A program made the position numbers and the translations under genes. Source: Neobacillus bataviensis LMG 21833 (GTDB lineage Bacteria; Bacillota; Bacilli; Bacillales; Cytobacillaceae). Taken from it: DNA of 62,592 bases. Every line of letters begins with the position of its first letter. Position 1 is the first letter of the stretch. The notes beneath the pieces were generated by a model. The model did no database searches and had not been told where the DNA came from. It saw only the letters and a program-made list of their open reading frames with translations. Shown here piece by piece: positions 43,931-51,912 of this stretch. The DNA lies in contig NZ_AJLS01000185.1 in NCBI RefSeq assembly GCF_000307875.1, forward strand, positions 1-62,592, given 5' to 3'.

Positions 43931-44824
43931 ATGAAGACACTTTATTTTGACTGTTTTTCAGGAATCAGCGGCGATATGGTCATTGGGGCACTTATCGATG
44001 CTGGAGCTGATCCTAATCTTTTAGTAGATGAATTAAAAAAGCTTCAAATTGAAGATGAATATGAGTTGAAATGGAAAAAAGTTATTAAAAATGGTATTAC
44101 CAGCACAAAGTTTGATGTTTTGCTGCTGAACAAATCGATTCATATACAAAGTCATGACCACAATCATGACCAAAGTCATGACCACAATCATGACCACAAT
44201 CATGACTACAATCATGATCACAATCATGCTCATGGGCATAGTCACGATCATGAGCACAACCATGATCATAGTCATAGCCACAATCATGACCACGACCATC
44301 ATCACCATCATGACCATCGCGCCTATAAAGATATCGTGGAATTAATTGAGGGGGCAGGCTTGGACGAAACAGTAAAGGAAACAGCTTTAAAGATTTTTAA
44401 AAGAATTGGCGAAGCGGAAGGGCATATCCACGGCATTCCATTGGAAAAGGTTCATTTCCATGAAGTAGGAGCTGTTGATTCTATTATTGATATTATTGGG
44501 GCAGCGATCTTAATCCACCAATTAGAAATAGACGCCATCAAGTCATCACCTATTCCTGTTGGTACAGGAAGAATTCATATCGACCATGGTATATATCCCG
44601 TACCAGCTCCTGCAACACTTGAAATTTTAAAAGGAGTACCTATCGACCAATCAGATATTAGAGCAGAGCTTACAACACCAACGGGAGCGGCAATTGTCGC
44701 CGTACTTGCAGAGGAATATTGTTCGATTCCATCATTAAAGGTTACCTCAATCGGCTATGGCGCGGGAACAAAGACCTTTAAAAATCACCCAAATGTACTC
44801 CGGGTCATTATTGGTGAGCAATAA
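43931..44824 (+). CDS. larC: Nickel insertion protein LarC, N-terminal part (LarC1), His-rich
   Basis: LarC inserts nickel into the pincer nucleotide with CTP hydrolysis. This 297-residue piece is the N-terminal domain: MKTLYFDCFSGISGDMVIGA at the start, HFHEVGAVDSIIDIIGAA and a C-terminal AELTTPTGAAIVAVLAEEY. Between residues 71 and 129 it carries an extreme His/Asp/Asn tract with about 29 histidines, suited to nickel storage. AAAGGGG lies inside the end of larB, 7 bases before the ATG at 43931. The frame ends at TAA 44822-44824; the C-terminal domain is a separate gene in the same frame. Confidence 0.92.
   Translation: MKTLYFDCFSGISGDMVIGALIDAGADPNLLVDELKKLQIEDEYELKWKKVIKNGITSTKFDVLLLNKSIHIQSHDHNHDQSHDHNHDHNHDYNHDHNHAHGHSHDHEHNHDHSHSHNHDHDHHHHHDHRAYKDIVELIEGAGLDETVKETALKIFKRIGEAEGHIHGIPLEKVHFHEVGAVDSIIDIIGAAILIHQLEIDAIKSSPIPVGTGRIHIDHGIYPVPAPATLEILKGVPIDQSDIRAELTTPTGAAIVAVLAEEYCSIPSLKVTSIGYGAGTKTFKNHPNVLRVIIGEQ
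44153..44317 (+). repeat. Short tandem repeat coding for the His-rich tract of LarC1
   Basis: About fourteen degenerate copies of a 12-base unit (CATGACCACAAT type) fill this stretch and encode HDHN repeats. Such a tract can expand or contract by slippage without breaking the frame. Confidence 0.8.
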
Positions 44825-44875
44825 AGAGGAAACACGTTACATAAAATAATCGCCTAAATAAAAGGAGTTAACCAA

Positions 44876-45355
44876 ATGGTCTCACATCCTCCCAATCATG
44901 AACATTTAGATCATAAAATGGTTAAAATGGAAGTGAATCTTGATGATATTCCAGGTGAATGGCTTGGCTATGTGATGGACTTGCTGTTCGAGGCTGGGGC
45001 AAATGATGTGTTCTATACCCCTATTTACATGAAAAAAAATAGACCAGGCATATTACTACAATTACTTTGTTCACAAGAAAATATCCATCGAATGAAGGAA
45101 ATTCTGTTTAAGGAAACGACCACATTAGGTATACGCTATTATCCGCTAACAGTACATAGGCTAGAAAGAATGTTTACCAAAGTCACAACGGAGTATGGTA
45201 TAGTGACAGTAAAAGAGGGAATTTATGAAGGACAAGTTGTGCAAAGAGCTCCCGAGTATGAGGAATGTAAAACCATTGCACAACTAAAAAATATTCCTTT
45301 AAAACAGGTTTATGAACAGGTATGGAAGGCAATAGGGGAAAAAAGTAGGCTTTAG
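44876..45355 (+). CDS. larC: LarC, C-terminal part (LarC2)
   Basis: The 159-residue product matches the C-terminal domain of LarC: KMEVNLDDIPGEWLGYVMDL, FEAGANDVFYTPIYMKKNRPG and a tail ending KNIPLKQVYEQVWKAI. This domain holds the CTP hydrolysis function in the known enzyme. In Lactobacillus plantarum larC1 and larC2 are joined by a programmed frameshift. Here both pieces are in the same frame but two in-frame stop codons and 51 bases lie between them, and larC2 has its own AAAGGAG. They therefore look like two separately translated subunits. Confidence 0.9.
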   Translation: MVSHPPNHEHLDHKMVKMEVNLDDIPGEWLGYVMDLLFEAGANDVFYTPIYMKKNRPGILLQLLCSQENIHRMKEILFKETTTLGIRYYPLTVHRLERMFTKVTTEYGIVTVKEGIYEGQVVQRAPEYEECKTIAQLKNIPLKQVYEQVWKAIGEKSRL

Positions 45356-45385
45356 GAATCCTGTTAGTTACTAGAAAGAAAGATA

Positions 45386-45417
45386 AAAAGGCTGCCACTC
45401 TAGTGGCAGCCACTTCT
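45386..45417. terminator. Bidirectional terminator, larC2 and small minus-strand gene
   Basis: GGCTGCCACT pairs perfectly with AGTGGCAGCC across two bases. The minus strand continues with TTTTTATC; the plus strand with a weaker TTCTTTA. Confidence 0.8.
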
Positions 45418-45696
45418 TTATACCCATTTAATCTCCAGCAATAATTCCTCTTTAAATAATTGAATCAAAAATTCGTTATAAAAGTCTTTTCTAACAATCA
45501 CCTGATACTTGTTATTGGGATGGATGTAATAATGGATATCAGTTAAAACTTTATTTTCCTCAAAAAATTCGCGAACTTTCTTCAGGTTTTTCTTATACTC
45601 GCTATTATAAAGGTCAATCGAGAATTCAATATCGTCTTCGTTAGCGGTTTCTTTTATGTCTAGAAGCTTTTCATCATATTTATAGATTACCTTCAT
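45418..45696 (-). CDS. Small acidic/basic cytoplasmic protein, unknown
   Basis: The 92-residue product has no signal or membrane segment and is rich in charged residues (YKYDEKLLDIKETANEDDIE at the start, then HYYIHPNNKYQVIVRKDFYNE). The frame starts with two adjacent ATG codons; the second, at 45696, is better spaced from AGGGGG. It lies 10 bases downstream of the ArsB/NhaD transporter gene, probably in the same transcript. I do not recognise the family. Confidence 0.65.
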   Translation of the reverse strand: MKVIYKYDEKLLDIKETANEDDIEFSIDLYNSEYKKNLKKVREFFEENKVLTDIHYYIHPNNKYQVIVRKDFYNEFLIQLFKEELLLEIKWV

Positions 45697-45706
45697 CATA
45701 TGCCCC

Positions 45707-46987
45707 CTAGATTAAATATCGTAAATAAATGTAGACTGTACAGATTATGATGGAAAGGATCATTAATGGAAAGGCAATTAACAAAAATTTCCCAAACGTA
45801 ATCGAATGACCTTCTTTTGCTGCAAGACCGGCTACGATAACGTTGGCACTTGCTCCAATTAATGTTCCGTTTCCGCCCAGACAGGCGCCGAGTGATAAGC
45901 TCCACCATAGAGGTTCTAAATTATTGACCCCTAATTCTCCCATATCTTTAATCATCGGGATCATCGTGGCAACAAATGGGATATTATCGATAAACGCAGA
46001 TGCAATCGCGCTTACCCAAAGAATTAGGATTGATGTAGAAGCCACATTCCCTCCAGTAAGGTGTACAGAGTAATCTGCTAATAACGATATAACGCCTGTT
46101 TCAATTAATCCAGACACCAATACGAATAACCCGATAAAGAAGAAAATGGTTGTCCATTCTACTTTAGAAAAAGCTTTATCTAAATAACTTTCCCCAGTTA
46201 ATAAAAGTAACAGAAATGCTCCAGTTAGGGCGACTGTCGCTGATTCAATATGTAACAGCTGGTGAAGGAAAAATCCCAAAATAGTTATACCAAGGGCAAT
46301 TAACGACTTAATCAATAAAGTTTTATCTGTGATTTCTTCCTTTTCATCCAAGTCCATTAAGGTGGCCTTTAATTCAGCCGATGTCCGAAGCTGTTTGCGA
46401 TAAATAAAAGCTAAAATGGCAATATTTACAAATAAGATAAAAAATGAAATCGCCGTAAGGTTATTAATAAAGGCCATAAAGGTTAATTCTTTAACAGCAC
46501 TCCCAAGCATGATATTTGGCGGGTCACCGATTAGGGTAGAGGTGCCACCAATATTGGATGCAATAATTTCTGTTATCAAAAATGGTATCGGGTTTACACG
46601 CAATTGCCTTGTGATACTAAAAGTTACGGGAACCATTAATAAAACAGTTGTGACATTATCCAAGAAGGCCGAACCTAATGCAGTAATGACTCCAAGGACA
46701 AGCAAAGTTTTTAACGGGTCACCCTTCACTTTTTTTGCCGCCCAAATAGCTATGTATTTGAACAAACCTGTCTCTGCAGTGATTGCAACAATAATCATCA
46801 TCCCCGTCAGCAATCCGAGCGTATTAAAATCAATATGATGCAGCGCCTTCTCCTGGCCGACAATTCCTAATAAAACCATCATGATTCCGCCGGCCATAGC
46901 GATGATAGTCCGGTGTATTTTTTCAGTGACGATAAAAGCATAAGTAATAAGAAATACACCAATGGCGATGATAGCTTGTGTTGACAT
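45707..46987 (-). CDS. ArsB/NhaD-family ion transporter
   Basis: The 426-residue protein has about eleven to twelve membrane helices and belongs to the ion transporter superfamily containing ArsB, NhaD and the P protein. The two inverted family motifs are visible: SAFLDNVTTVLLMVPVT near residue 110 and ASAFIDNIPFVATMIPM near residue 335, with NIGGTSTLIGDPPNIMLGSA and GNGTLIGASANVIVAGLA. The substrate may be an anion or sodium/proton exchange; the sequence does not settle this. GAGAAGAGG precedes the ATG. A promoter and an attenuator-like hairpin lie in the leader. Confidence 0.88.
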   Translation of the reverse strand: MSTQAIIAIGVFLITYAFIVTEKIHRTIIAMAGGIMMVLLGIVGQEKALHHIDFNTLGLLTGMMIIVAITAETGLFKYIAIWAAKKVKGDPLKTLLVLGVITALGSAFLDNVTTVLLMVPVTFSITRQLRVNPIPFLITEIIASNIGGTSTLIGDPPNIMLGSAVKELTFMAFINNLTAISFFILFVNIAILAFIYRKQLRTSAELKATLMDLDEKEEITDKTLLIKSLIALGITILGFFLHQLLHIESATVALTGAFLLLLLTGESYLDKAFSKVEWTTIFFFIGLFVLVSGLIETGVISLLADYSVHLTGGNVASTSILILWVSAIASAFIDNIPFVATMIPMIKDMGELGVNNLEPLWWSLSLGACLGGNGTLIGASANVIVAGLAAKEGHSITFGKFLLIAFPLMILSIIICTVYIYLRYLI

Positions 46988-47035
46988 ATATCGACCTCTT
47001 CTCCCAAATTATTTCTACATGTCATTGAAAAAATG

Positions 47036-47063
47036 CAAAAAGGAGCCCGATTTGACAGACTCC
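47036..47063 (-). terminator. Terminator or attenuator in the leader of the ArsB/NhaD gene
   Basis: On the minus strand GGAGTCTG pairs with CGGGCTCC (two G-U pairs) and runs into TTTTTGC. It lies about 25 bases after a likely transcription start and 48 bases before the ATG, so it may attenuate the transporter gene as well as end the upstream nucleotidase-like gene. Confidence 0.6.
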
Positions 47064-47094
47064 ACCTAAATTCAACATATGTAGTTTACACTTT

Positions 47095-47123
47095 ATTTTA
47101 TAAAACTATTCTAAAGATGTAAA
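47095..47123 (-). promoter_or_regulatory. Promoter of the ArsB/NhaD gene
   Basis: On the minus strand TTTACA (47118-47123) and TAAAAT (47095-47100) are exactly 17 bases apart. Confidence 0.55.
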
Positions 47124-47172
47124 GAAAAAGATATTCTGAAAATTGTGCCAATGCTGCTCAAAGCTTTTTGTT

Positions 47173-48291
47173 TCACAGTCCTAACTTTTTGATAAAATCC
47201 ACAGTCTCCTCGTGCTCTGTTTTAATCAATTTATACAGCTTCTTGTCTGTTTTTACAAGTGATTTACCATTCTCATCTGCTATTGGCCTTGTAAATGATG
47301 TACTATTTACCACCTTCCACTTGCCCTCCGTATTTGAAAGTGTAAGATCAATAACTCCAAGCCGGCTGCCAAACGCACCTGCCATTACGACTGGCTTTCT
47401 ATTGATTTGTCCTGTTTCCATATTGGTATTCGGCAAATCAATAAAAACAGGGCCTGGAAAAACACTATGTGAATGCCCTGATAAAATAGCATCAATTTCA
47501 GGGATTTGTGTCAAATAATAAACTGCATTTTCTGTCTCCGGATTGTATGTATCGCTGCTGATCCCAGTATGGGCAAGGGCGATAATAATGTCTGCTCCTT
47601 TTGCCTTCATAATGGGCACAAATTCCTTCGCTGTTTCTACCATGGGCCTGGCAATGACTTTGCCCTCAAGATTCGCCTTGTCCCATTTCATAATTTGGGT
47701 TGGCATAAGGGCAATAACCCCAATATGCAGTTCATGCTGTTTGTCATTTTGGTCAACCACTTTCTTTTTTAAAATGACATAAGGGGGAAAGTAAGGCTTA
47801 TTTTTTTTGACTGAAAAAACATTCGCGTTTATGGCCGGCATCTTTAAGCCTTTCAAAGCCGTTTTTAAAAATGCTAAGCCATAGTTAAATTCATGATTTC
47901 CAATAGCAATTGCATCATACTGTAAGTAATTAAAAGCCCGGTATACTGGGTGTGTTTTTCCTTTATGCATTCCTCTAATTCTAGCTAGATATTCACCAAG
48001 AGGGTTTCCCTTTAAATGGTCACCATCATCAAATAATAAGGAATTCTTTACTTCATTCCTTGCTTCATGGATAAGAGTTGCGGTTTTAATCAGCCCAATT
48101 CGATTATCCACTTTTGTTTGATAATAATCATAATTAACCAAATCAGCATGTAAATCAGTTGTCTCAAGTATGCGTAAATTTACTATTCCTTCGTGGTTCG
48201 GGGCAGTGTCGGCGGCATAAGAAAGAGTAGAACAAGAAAACCAAACTAGAGTCAACAGGATCAGTAATAATAGAACCCTTTTTTTGTCCAC
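47173..48291 (-). CDS. Shortened 5'-nucleotidase / cyclic phosphodiesterase family protein (CpdB-like), catalytic domain only
   Basis: The 372-residue product has a signal peptide (residues 1 to about 28, ending LSYAADT) and a calcineurin-type metallophosphatase domain: LETTDLHADLVNYDYY, FDDGDHLKGNPLGEY, AIGNHEFNYG, IALAHTGIS and LSGHSHSVFPG. Full-length CpdB/YfkN-like enzymes continue with a 5'-nucleotidase C-terminal domain that binds the substrate. Here the protein stops at HEETVDFIKKLGL, just where that domain would begin, and no remnant is visible downstream. The GTG at 48291 follows GGAGG at 8 bases. It is probably a truncated gene; residual activity is uncertain. Confidence 0.82.
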   Translation of the reverse strand: MDKKRVLLLLILLTLVWFSCSTLSYAADTAPNHEGIVNLRILETTDLHADLVNYDYYQTKVDNRIGLIKTATLIHEARNEVKNSLLFDDGDHLKGNPLGEYLARIRGMHKGKTHPVYRAFNYLQYDAIAIGNHEFNYGLAFLKTALKGLKMPAINANVFSVKKNKPYFPPYVILKKKVVDQNDKQHELHIGVIALMPTQIMKWDKANLEGKVIARPMVETAKEFVPIMKAKGADIIIALAHTGISSDTYNPETENAVYYLTQIPEIDAILSGHSHSVFPGPVFIDLPNTNMETGQINRKPVVMAGAFGSRLGVIDLTLSNTEGKWKVVNSTSFTRPIADENGKSLVKTDKKLYKLIKTEHEETVDFIKKLGL

Positions 48292-48382
48292 TAAAATTAC
48301 CTCCATCATATTGCGTGAAGTGAGCTAATCATAGTATTGGTTTTTCTTTGTTATTTATGTAAAATTGTGACATACTAAAAAC

Positions 48383-48396
48383 TTGATATAGATCAA
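48383..48396 (+). promoter_or_regulatory. CRP/FNR-type box upstream of the cupin gene
   Basis: TTGATATAGATCAA matches the FNR consensus TTGAT-N4-ATCAA at all ten fixed positions. A TAAACT at 48419-48424 could be the -10 for a start about 42 bases from the box centre, as in class II activation. Bacillus Fnr usually prefers a different half-site, so the regulator is uncertain. Confidence 0.4.
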
Positions 48397-48455
48397 TTAA
48401 TTAACCATGATTTTCAATTAAACTAGGTATATAACAAACAAGGGAGGAATGGGTG

Positions 48456-48797
48456 ATGGAAAAGAATTCAGTCAAGGCATTCATGGAATATAGCGAAGAT
48501 AAATTTACGAAACGTGTAATTTATAAAAAAGGTGAAACGACTGCCTTTGTTTTGAACTTTTTGCCAGGTCAGCAGCTTCCGGCACACAGACATCCGGGAA
48601 CAGAGGTTTATCTCTATGTTGTAACAGGAAACGGAACAATCGTTATTGACGGTGCGGAAACAGAAGTAGCCGAAGCGGATCTTATTCATGTAAATAGTGA
48701 AGAAGAAATGGCCTTTAAAAATAGCGGAAGTGAACCATTAAGCATATATGTGGTATTAAGCAAAATCCCTAGTGAACAATACGCTAAAAATATTTAA
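48456..48797 (+). CDS. Small cupin-domain protein
   Basis: The 113-residue protein is a single cupin: LPGQQLPAHRHPGTEVYLYVVTG contains the first motif with metal-type His and Glu residues (AHRHPGTEVYLYVVTG), and AEADLIHVNSEEEMAFKNSG the second. Such proteins bind a metal and may be small dioxygenases or sensors; the substrate is unknown. The ATG at 48456 follows GGGAGGA at 9 bases; a GTG at 48453 is possible. Confidence 0.82.
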   Translation: MEKNSVKAFMEYSEDKFTKRVIYKKGETTAFVLNFLPGQQLPAHRHPGTEVYLYVVTGNGTIVIDGAETEVAEADLIHVNSEEEMAFKNSGSEPLSIYVVLSKIPSEQYAKNI

Positions 48798-48809
48798 TTC
48801 TTGGTTAAG

Positions 48810-48840
48810 AGAAGCCAGCCTAAAACTAGGCTGGCTTCTT
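48810..48840. terminator. Convergent hairpin between cupin and MMPL genes
   Basis: AGAAGCCAGCCTA pairs perfectly with TAGGCTGGCTTCT across AAAC. T runs are weak on both strands, and the stem overlaps the last codons of the MMPL gene. Confidence 0.6.
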
Positions 48841-51000
48841 GCGATTTTCCCTGCGATGTTTATGTTTATAACCAAAAAACCACCAATTCCAATCACCTAA
48901 CAGCTTCATTAAAGCGGGAACCAACACCATCCTCACGATTGTTGCGTCAATGAAAATGGCGATGGCAATTCCCACGCCCAGCTGCTTAACCGGCATCACA
49001 CCCGTAAAAGCAAACGCGCCTGTAACAACAATCATGATGGCCGCCGCGGACGTAATAATCTTACTTGTGTAGGTTAGACCGGCAATTGTTGCCTGGCTAT
49101 TATCACCCGAGCTTAAATAAAACTCCTGAATCCTTGAAATGAGAAAGACCTCATAATCCATTGATAATCCGAAAACAAGGGTGAACACGAAAACGGGTAA
49201 AATTAAGGCAATATCCACAGGGGCTATGCCTAAATGTCCCTGCTGGAAAATCCAAACGACAATCCCAAATGTACAGCCAAGGCTTAAAACATTCATTAAG
49301 ATGGCTTTAATTGGGATCAGAATAGATTGAAATGCCGTCATTAGAATAATGAAGGTAGAAACAACAATTAATAATAATCCGTATGGTGCCTTTTGAAATA
49401 TCTCTGTGAAAATTTCCTGTTCGAATTTAATTGCCCCGCCAATAGATGCCTTCAGACCTAAATCTTTTTCGGACCATTCACTTACCCATTGTCTTGCTTT
49501 AGCAGAATGTTCACCTGTTCTTAAATACACTTCTAAGCGCGTTTGATTTTCTTTGATAAAGTAGTCAGTAATTGGAGCAGTCATTGTTTTGTCACCATGA
49601 GCGAGAAATTGAAATAGCTGGTCATCATCCTTTATTCCTGTCGCAGAAAATGGTGAGTTAACAGTATACACAAGTCGATCGCTCTCAAGTTTGTTAATCA
49701 CCTTACGAACCTTCTTTAAATTGTTTTTATTAATCATGCTTTCATGGGATTGGAGGACAATCGTTACCTTCTTCTCATCGCGTTTTTGTTTATCGATAAA
49801 ATGATCTTGAAAAGCTTCTAACGCTAATCTTGAAGGGTATTTTGCCGGGAGAGAATCTGTCCCTGGAATGGCTAAAACCATTTGCTTTACTGGCAAAAGT
49901 CCGACAAGCAGAATAGCAAGTGCCACAGTGGCCATAATTATCGGACGTTTCATCACCAGTGCAGCAAATTTGTGCCAGATACTTGTTTGGCTGTTTGAAA
50001 TCTTTAGGATACTTAGCTTGTTAATGTTCTTCCCCAAAACTGCAAGGACGGCGGGAAGAAAGGTTAAGGCGCATAGGGCAGAAATCAAGACCACAGTCAT
50101 CCCGCCAAGGGCAACATTTTGAAAAATATCAATTTTGATAAACCAAAGTCCGGATAATCCGATAAAAACACAAAGCCCAGAAAAGATAATCGACCGCCCT
50201 GCAGTGGCGACAGTAATTTCAAGTGCTTCACTGATGGATTTTGTCTCAACTTCTTCCTTGTACCGATTAATAAATAACAAAGCAAAATCGATGCTTAGGG
50301 CAAGGCCAATCATTGGGACAATATTTAAAATAAAGATGGTTAAATCGGCACTATAACTGAAAAAATAAACTGTCCCCATCGTTGTTAAAATTGAAACTAC
50401 TCCGATTACAAGCGGCAGTGACGCAGCAACTAGACCACCGAATGCAAGGATGAGGACGACTAAGGCAATCGGCAAACCAATCATTTCTGCTTTGGCTAAA
50501 TCCTCTTGACTGGCAACATTTAAATCTTGAACAATAATCGGTTCCCCTGTCATGGTGACCTTTAAGTCTGGTTTATTTTCGAGCAGGTCGTTTAATTGCT
50601 TTATCTCATTGCCAAGGCTTTCTGCCTTTTTGTTAAAAGTAAGAAGTCCATAGGCATACCGCCCCTTGATCATTCCTTCTCTTTCGAAAGGAGTGATTAT
50701 TTGTTTAGCCCCACCAAAGTCAGATAGTTTTTCAAATGTATCTTCAATAAAATTCCTAAAGTTGTCGTCACTAACTGTTTGCTTCTTTTCAAAAACCAGG
50801 ATAATCGATGATTTAGCTTGTCCAAAGTTCTCTTCCAGAAGTTTCCTTGTTTCATTGTATTCACCTTTGTATTCGAAACCATTCCCACTTAAAACTGAGG
50901 GTAATTTCAATGCGAAAAAACCTAAGACGCAAATTGCCGCTACCCAAATTATCAGCACCCATTTGCGATTCCGGTATATATAACCACCTAATTTCTGCAC
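48826..51000 (-). CDS. ydfJ: MMPL/RND-family transporter, YdfJ-like
   Basis: The 724-residue protein has two repeats, each with one helix, a large extracellular loop and five further helices, as in MMPL-type exporters. Characteristic stretches are MIGLALSIDFALLFINRYKEE (in part LSIDFALLFINRYKEE) near residue 235 and FGLSMDYEVFLISRIQEFY near residue 600, the proton-relay segments of the family. The length equals that of Bacillus subtilis YdfJ. The substrate is unknown; lipid or drug export is typical. The GTG at 51000 has GGAGGAG at 5 bases; the longer frame to 51042 is rejected. Confidence 0.87.
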   Translation of the reverse strand: MQKLGGYIYRNRKWVLIIWVAAICVLGFFALKLPSVLSGNGFEYKGEYNETRKLLEENFGQAKSSIILVFEKKQTVSDDNFRNFIEDTFEKLSDFGGAKQIITPFEREGMIKGRYAYGLLTFNKKAESLGNEIKQLNDLLENKPDLKVTMTGEPIIVQDLNVASQEDLAKAEMIGLPIALVVLILAFGGLVAASLPLVIGVVSILTTMGTVYFFSYSADLTIFILNIVPMIGLALSIDFALLFINRYKEEVETKSISEALEITVATAGRSIIFSGLCVFIGLSGLWFIKIDIFQNVALGGMTVVLISALCALTFLPAVLAVLGKNINKLSILKISNSQTSIWHKFAALVMKRPIIMATVALAILLVGLLPVKQMVLAIPGTDSLPAKYPSRLALEAFQDHFIDKQKRDEKKVTIVLQSHESMINKNNLKKVRKVINKLESDRLVYTVNSPFSATGIKDDDQLFQFLAHGDKTMTAPITDYFIKENQTRLEVYLRTGEHSAKARQWVSEWSEKDLGLKASIGGAIKFEQEIFTEIFQKAPYGLLLIVVSTFIILMTAFQSILIPIKAILMNVLSLGCTFGIVVWIFQQGHLGIAPVDIALILPVFVFTLVFGLSMDYEVFLISRIQEFYLSSGDNSQATIAGLTYTSKIITSAAAIMIVVTGAFAFTGVMPVKQLGVGIAIAIFIDATIVRMVLVPALMKLLGDWNWWFFGYKHKHRRENRKKPA

Positions 51001-51128
51001 GCGATCTCCTCCATAATCGAGTTCTTTATTAATAGTATACATAAGATTGTAAAGGTAATCCGATGTCTTTTTCGTGTCTATTTAACTAAAGTAGAGAAAA
51101 TTTGGATGAAACTTTGTTCACGAAGGTA

Positions 51129-51158
51129 TTTACAAATGTTCAATTTCTCTGTTATAGT
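51129..51158 (+). promoter_or_regulatory. Promoter of deoC with a DeoR-like half-site
   Basis: TTTACA (51129-51134) and TATAGT (51153-51158) are 18 bases apart, with an extended -10 TGT. TGTTCAAT (51137-51144), the complement of ATTGAACA, equals one arm of the Bacillus DeoR operator and lies in the spacer. Only one arm is clear. Confidence 0.5.
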
Positions 51159-51216
51159 AACTTTATGTTAAAGTACTTGTAGAAATAAAAATTTTATTAA
51201 ATAGGAGGACGTAACA

Positions 51217-51891
51217 ATGACTCAAAATGTAGTCGGAATGATCGACCATACTTTATTAAAAGCTGATGCAACACGTGCGGAAATCGTTAAAATTATCGAG
51301 GAAGCAAAAAAATATTTATTTGCATCTGTGTGTGTAAACCCAACTTGGGTTAAAACAGCTGCTGAAATGCTTGCAGATACTAATGAAGTAAAGGTTTGTA
51401 CAGTAATTGGCTTCCCTCTAGGTGCCTCAACAACTGAAACAAAGGCCTTTGAAACAAAAAATGCGATTGAAAATGGCGCAAATGAAATCGACATGGTCAT
51501 CAACATAGCAGCACTAAAAGACGGACAGGATGAATTTGTTGAAAATGATATCCACGCTGTTGTCGAAGCCGCAAAGGGAAAGGCAATAGTAAAGGTAATC
51601 ATCGAAACTTGCTTGTTAACGAATGAAGAAAAGGTAAGAGCATGTGAGCTTTCTGTTAGAGCAGGAGCAGATTTTGTCAAAACATCTACAGGATTTTCGA
51701 CTGGAGGAGCAACAGTCGAAGATATCCGCTTAATGCGTCAAACAGTCGGCCCTGAAATAGGTGTGAAAGCATCCGGCGGTGTTCGCAGCCGTGAGGATGC
51801 CTTAGCAATGATAGAAGCAGGAGCCACCCGGATTGGTGCCAGTTCCGGTGTTTCTATTGCTAAAGGTGAGCTTTCTGACAGTAACTATTAA
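51217..51891 (+). CDS. deoC: Deoxyribose-phosphate aldolase DeoC
   Basis: DeoC splits 2-deoxyribose-5-phosphate into glyceraldehyde-3-phosphate and acetaldehyde in deoxynucleoside breakdown. The 224-residue protein has the Schiff-base lysine Lys155 in FVKTSTGFSTGGA, the second lysine in VKASGGVR and IDHTLLKADAT at the start, all standard. The ATG follows AGGAGG. It is monocistronic here, without the nupC and pdp partners seen in the Bacillus subtilis deo operon. Confidence 0.96.
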   Translation: MTQNVVGMIDHTLLKADATRAEIVKIIEEAKKYLFASVCVNPTWVKTAAEMLADTNEVKVCTVIGFPLGASTTETKAFETKNAIENGANEIDMVINIAALKDGQDEFVENDIHAVVEAAKGKAIVKVIIETCLLTNEEKVRACELSVRAGADFVKTSTGFSTGGATVEDIRLMRQTVGPEIGVKASGGVRSREDALAMIEAGATRIGASSGVSIAKGELSDSNY

Positions 51892-51912
51892 TAATATAGA
51901 TTAAGCAAAAAT

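Noticed and set aside
44033..44317. Met/Val-rich frames opposite and beside the His tract of larC1
   Set aside because: They are by-products of the 12-base repeat read in other frames.
44822..44878. Programmed frameshift fusing larC1 and larC2 as in Lactobacillus plantarum
   Set aside because: The two parts are already in the same frame and are separated by two stops, so a single frameshift cannot join them.
51222..51680. 152-codon frame opposite deoC
   Set aside because: DeoC is complete on the other strand with all catalytic residues; the opposite frame has no ribosome binding site.
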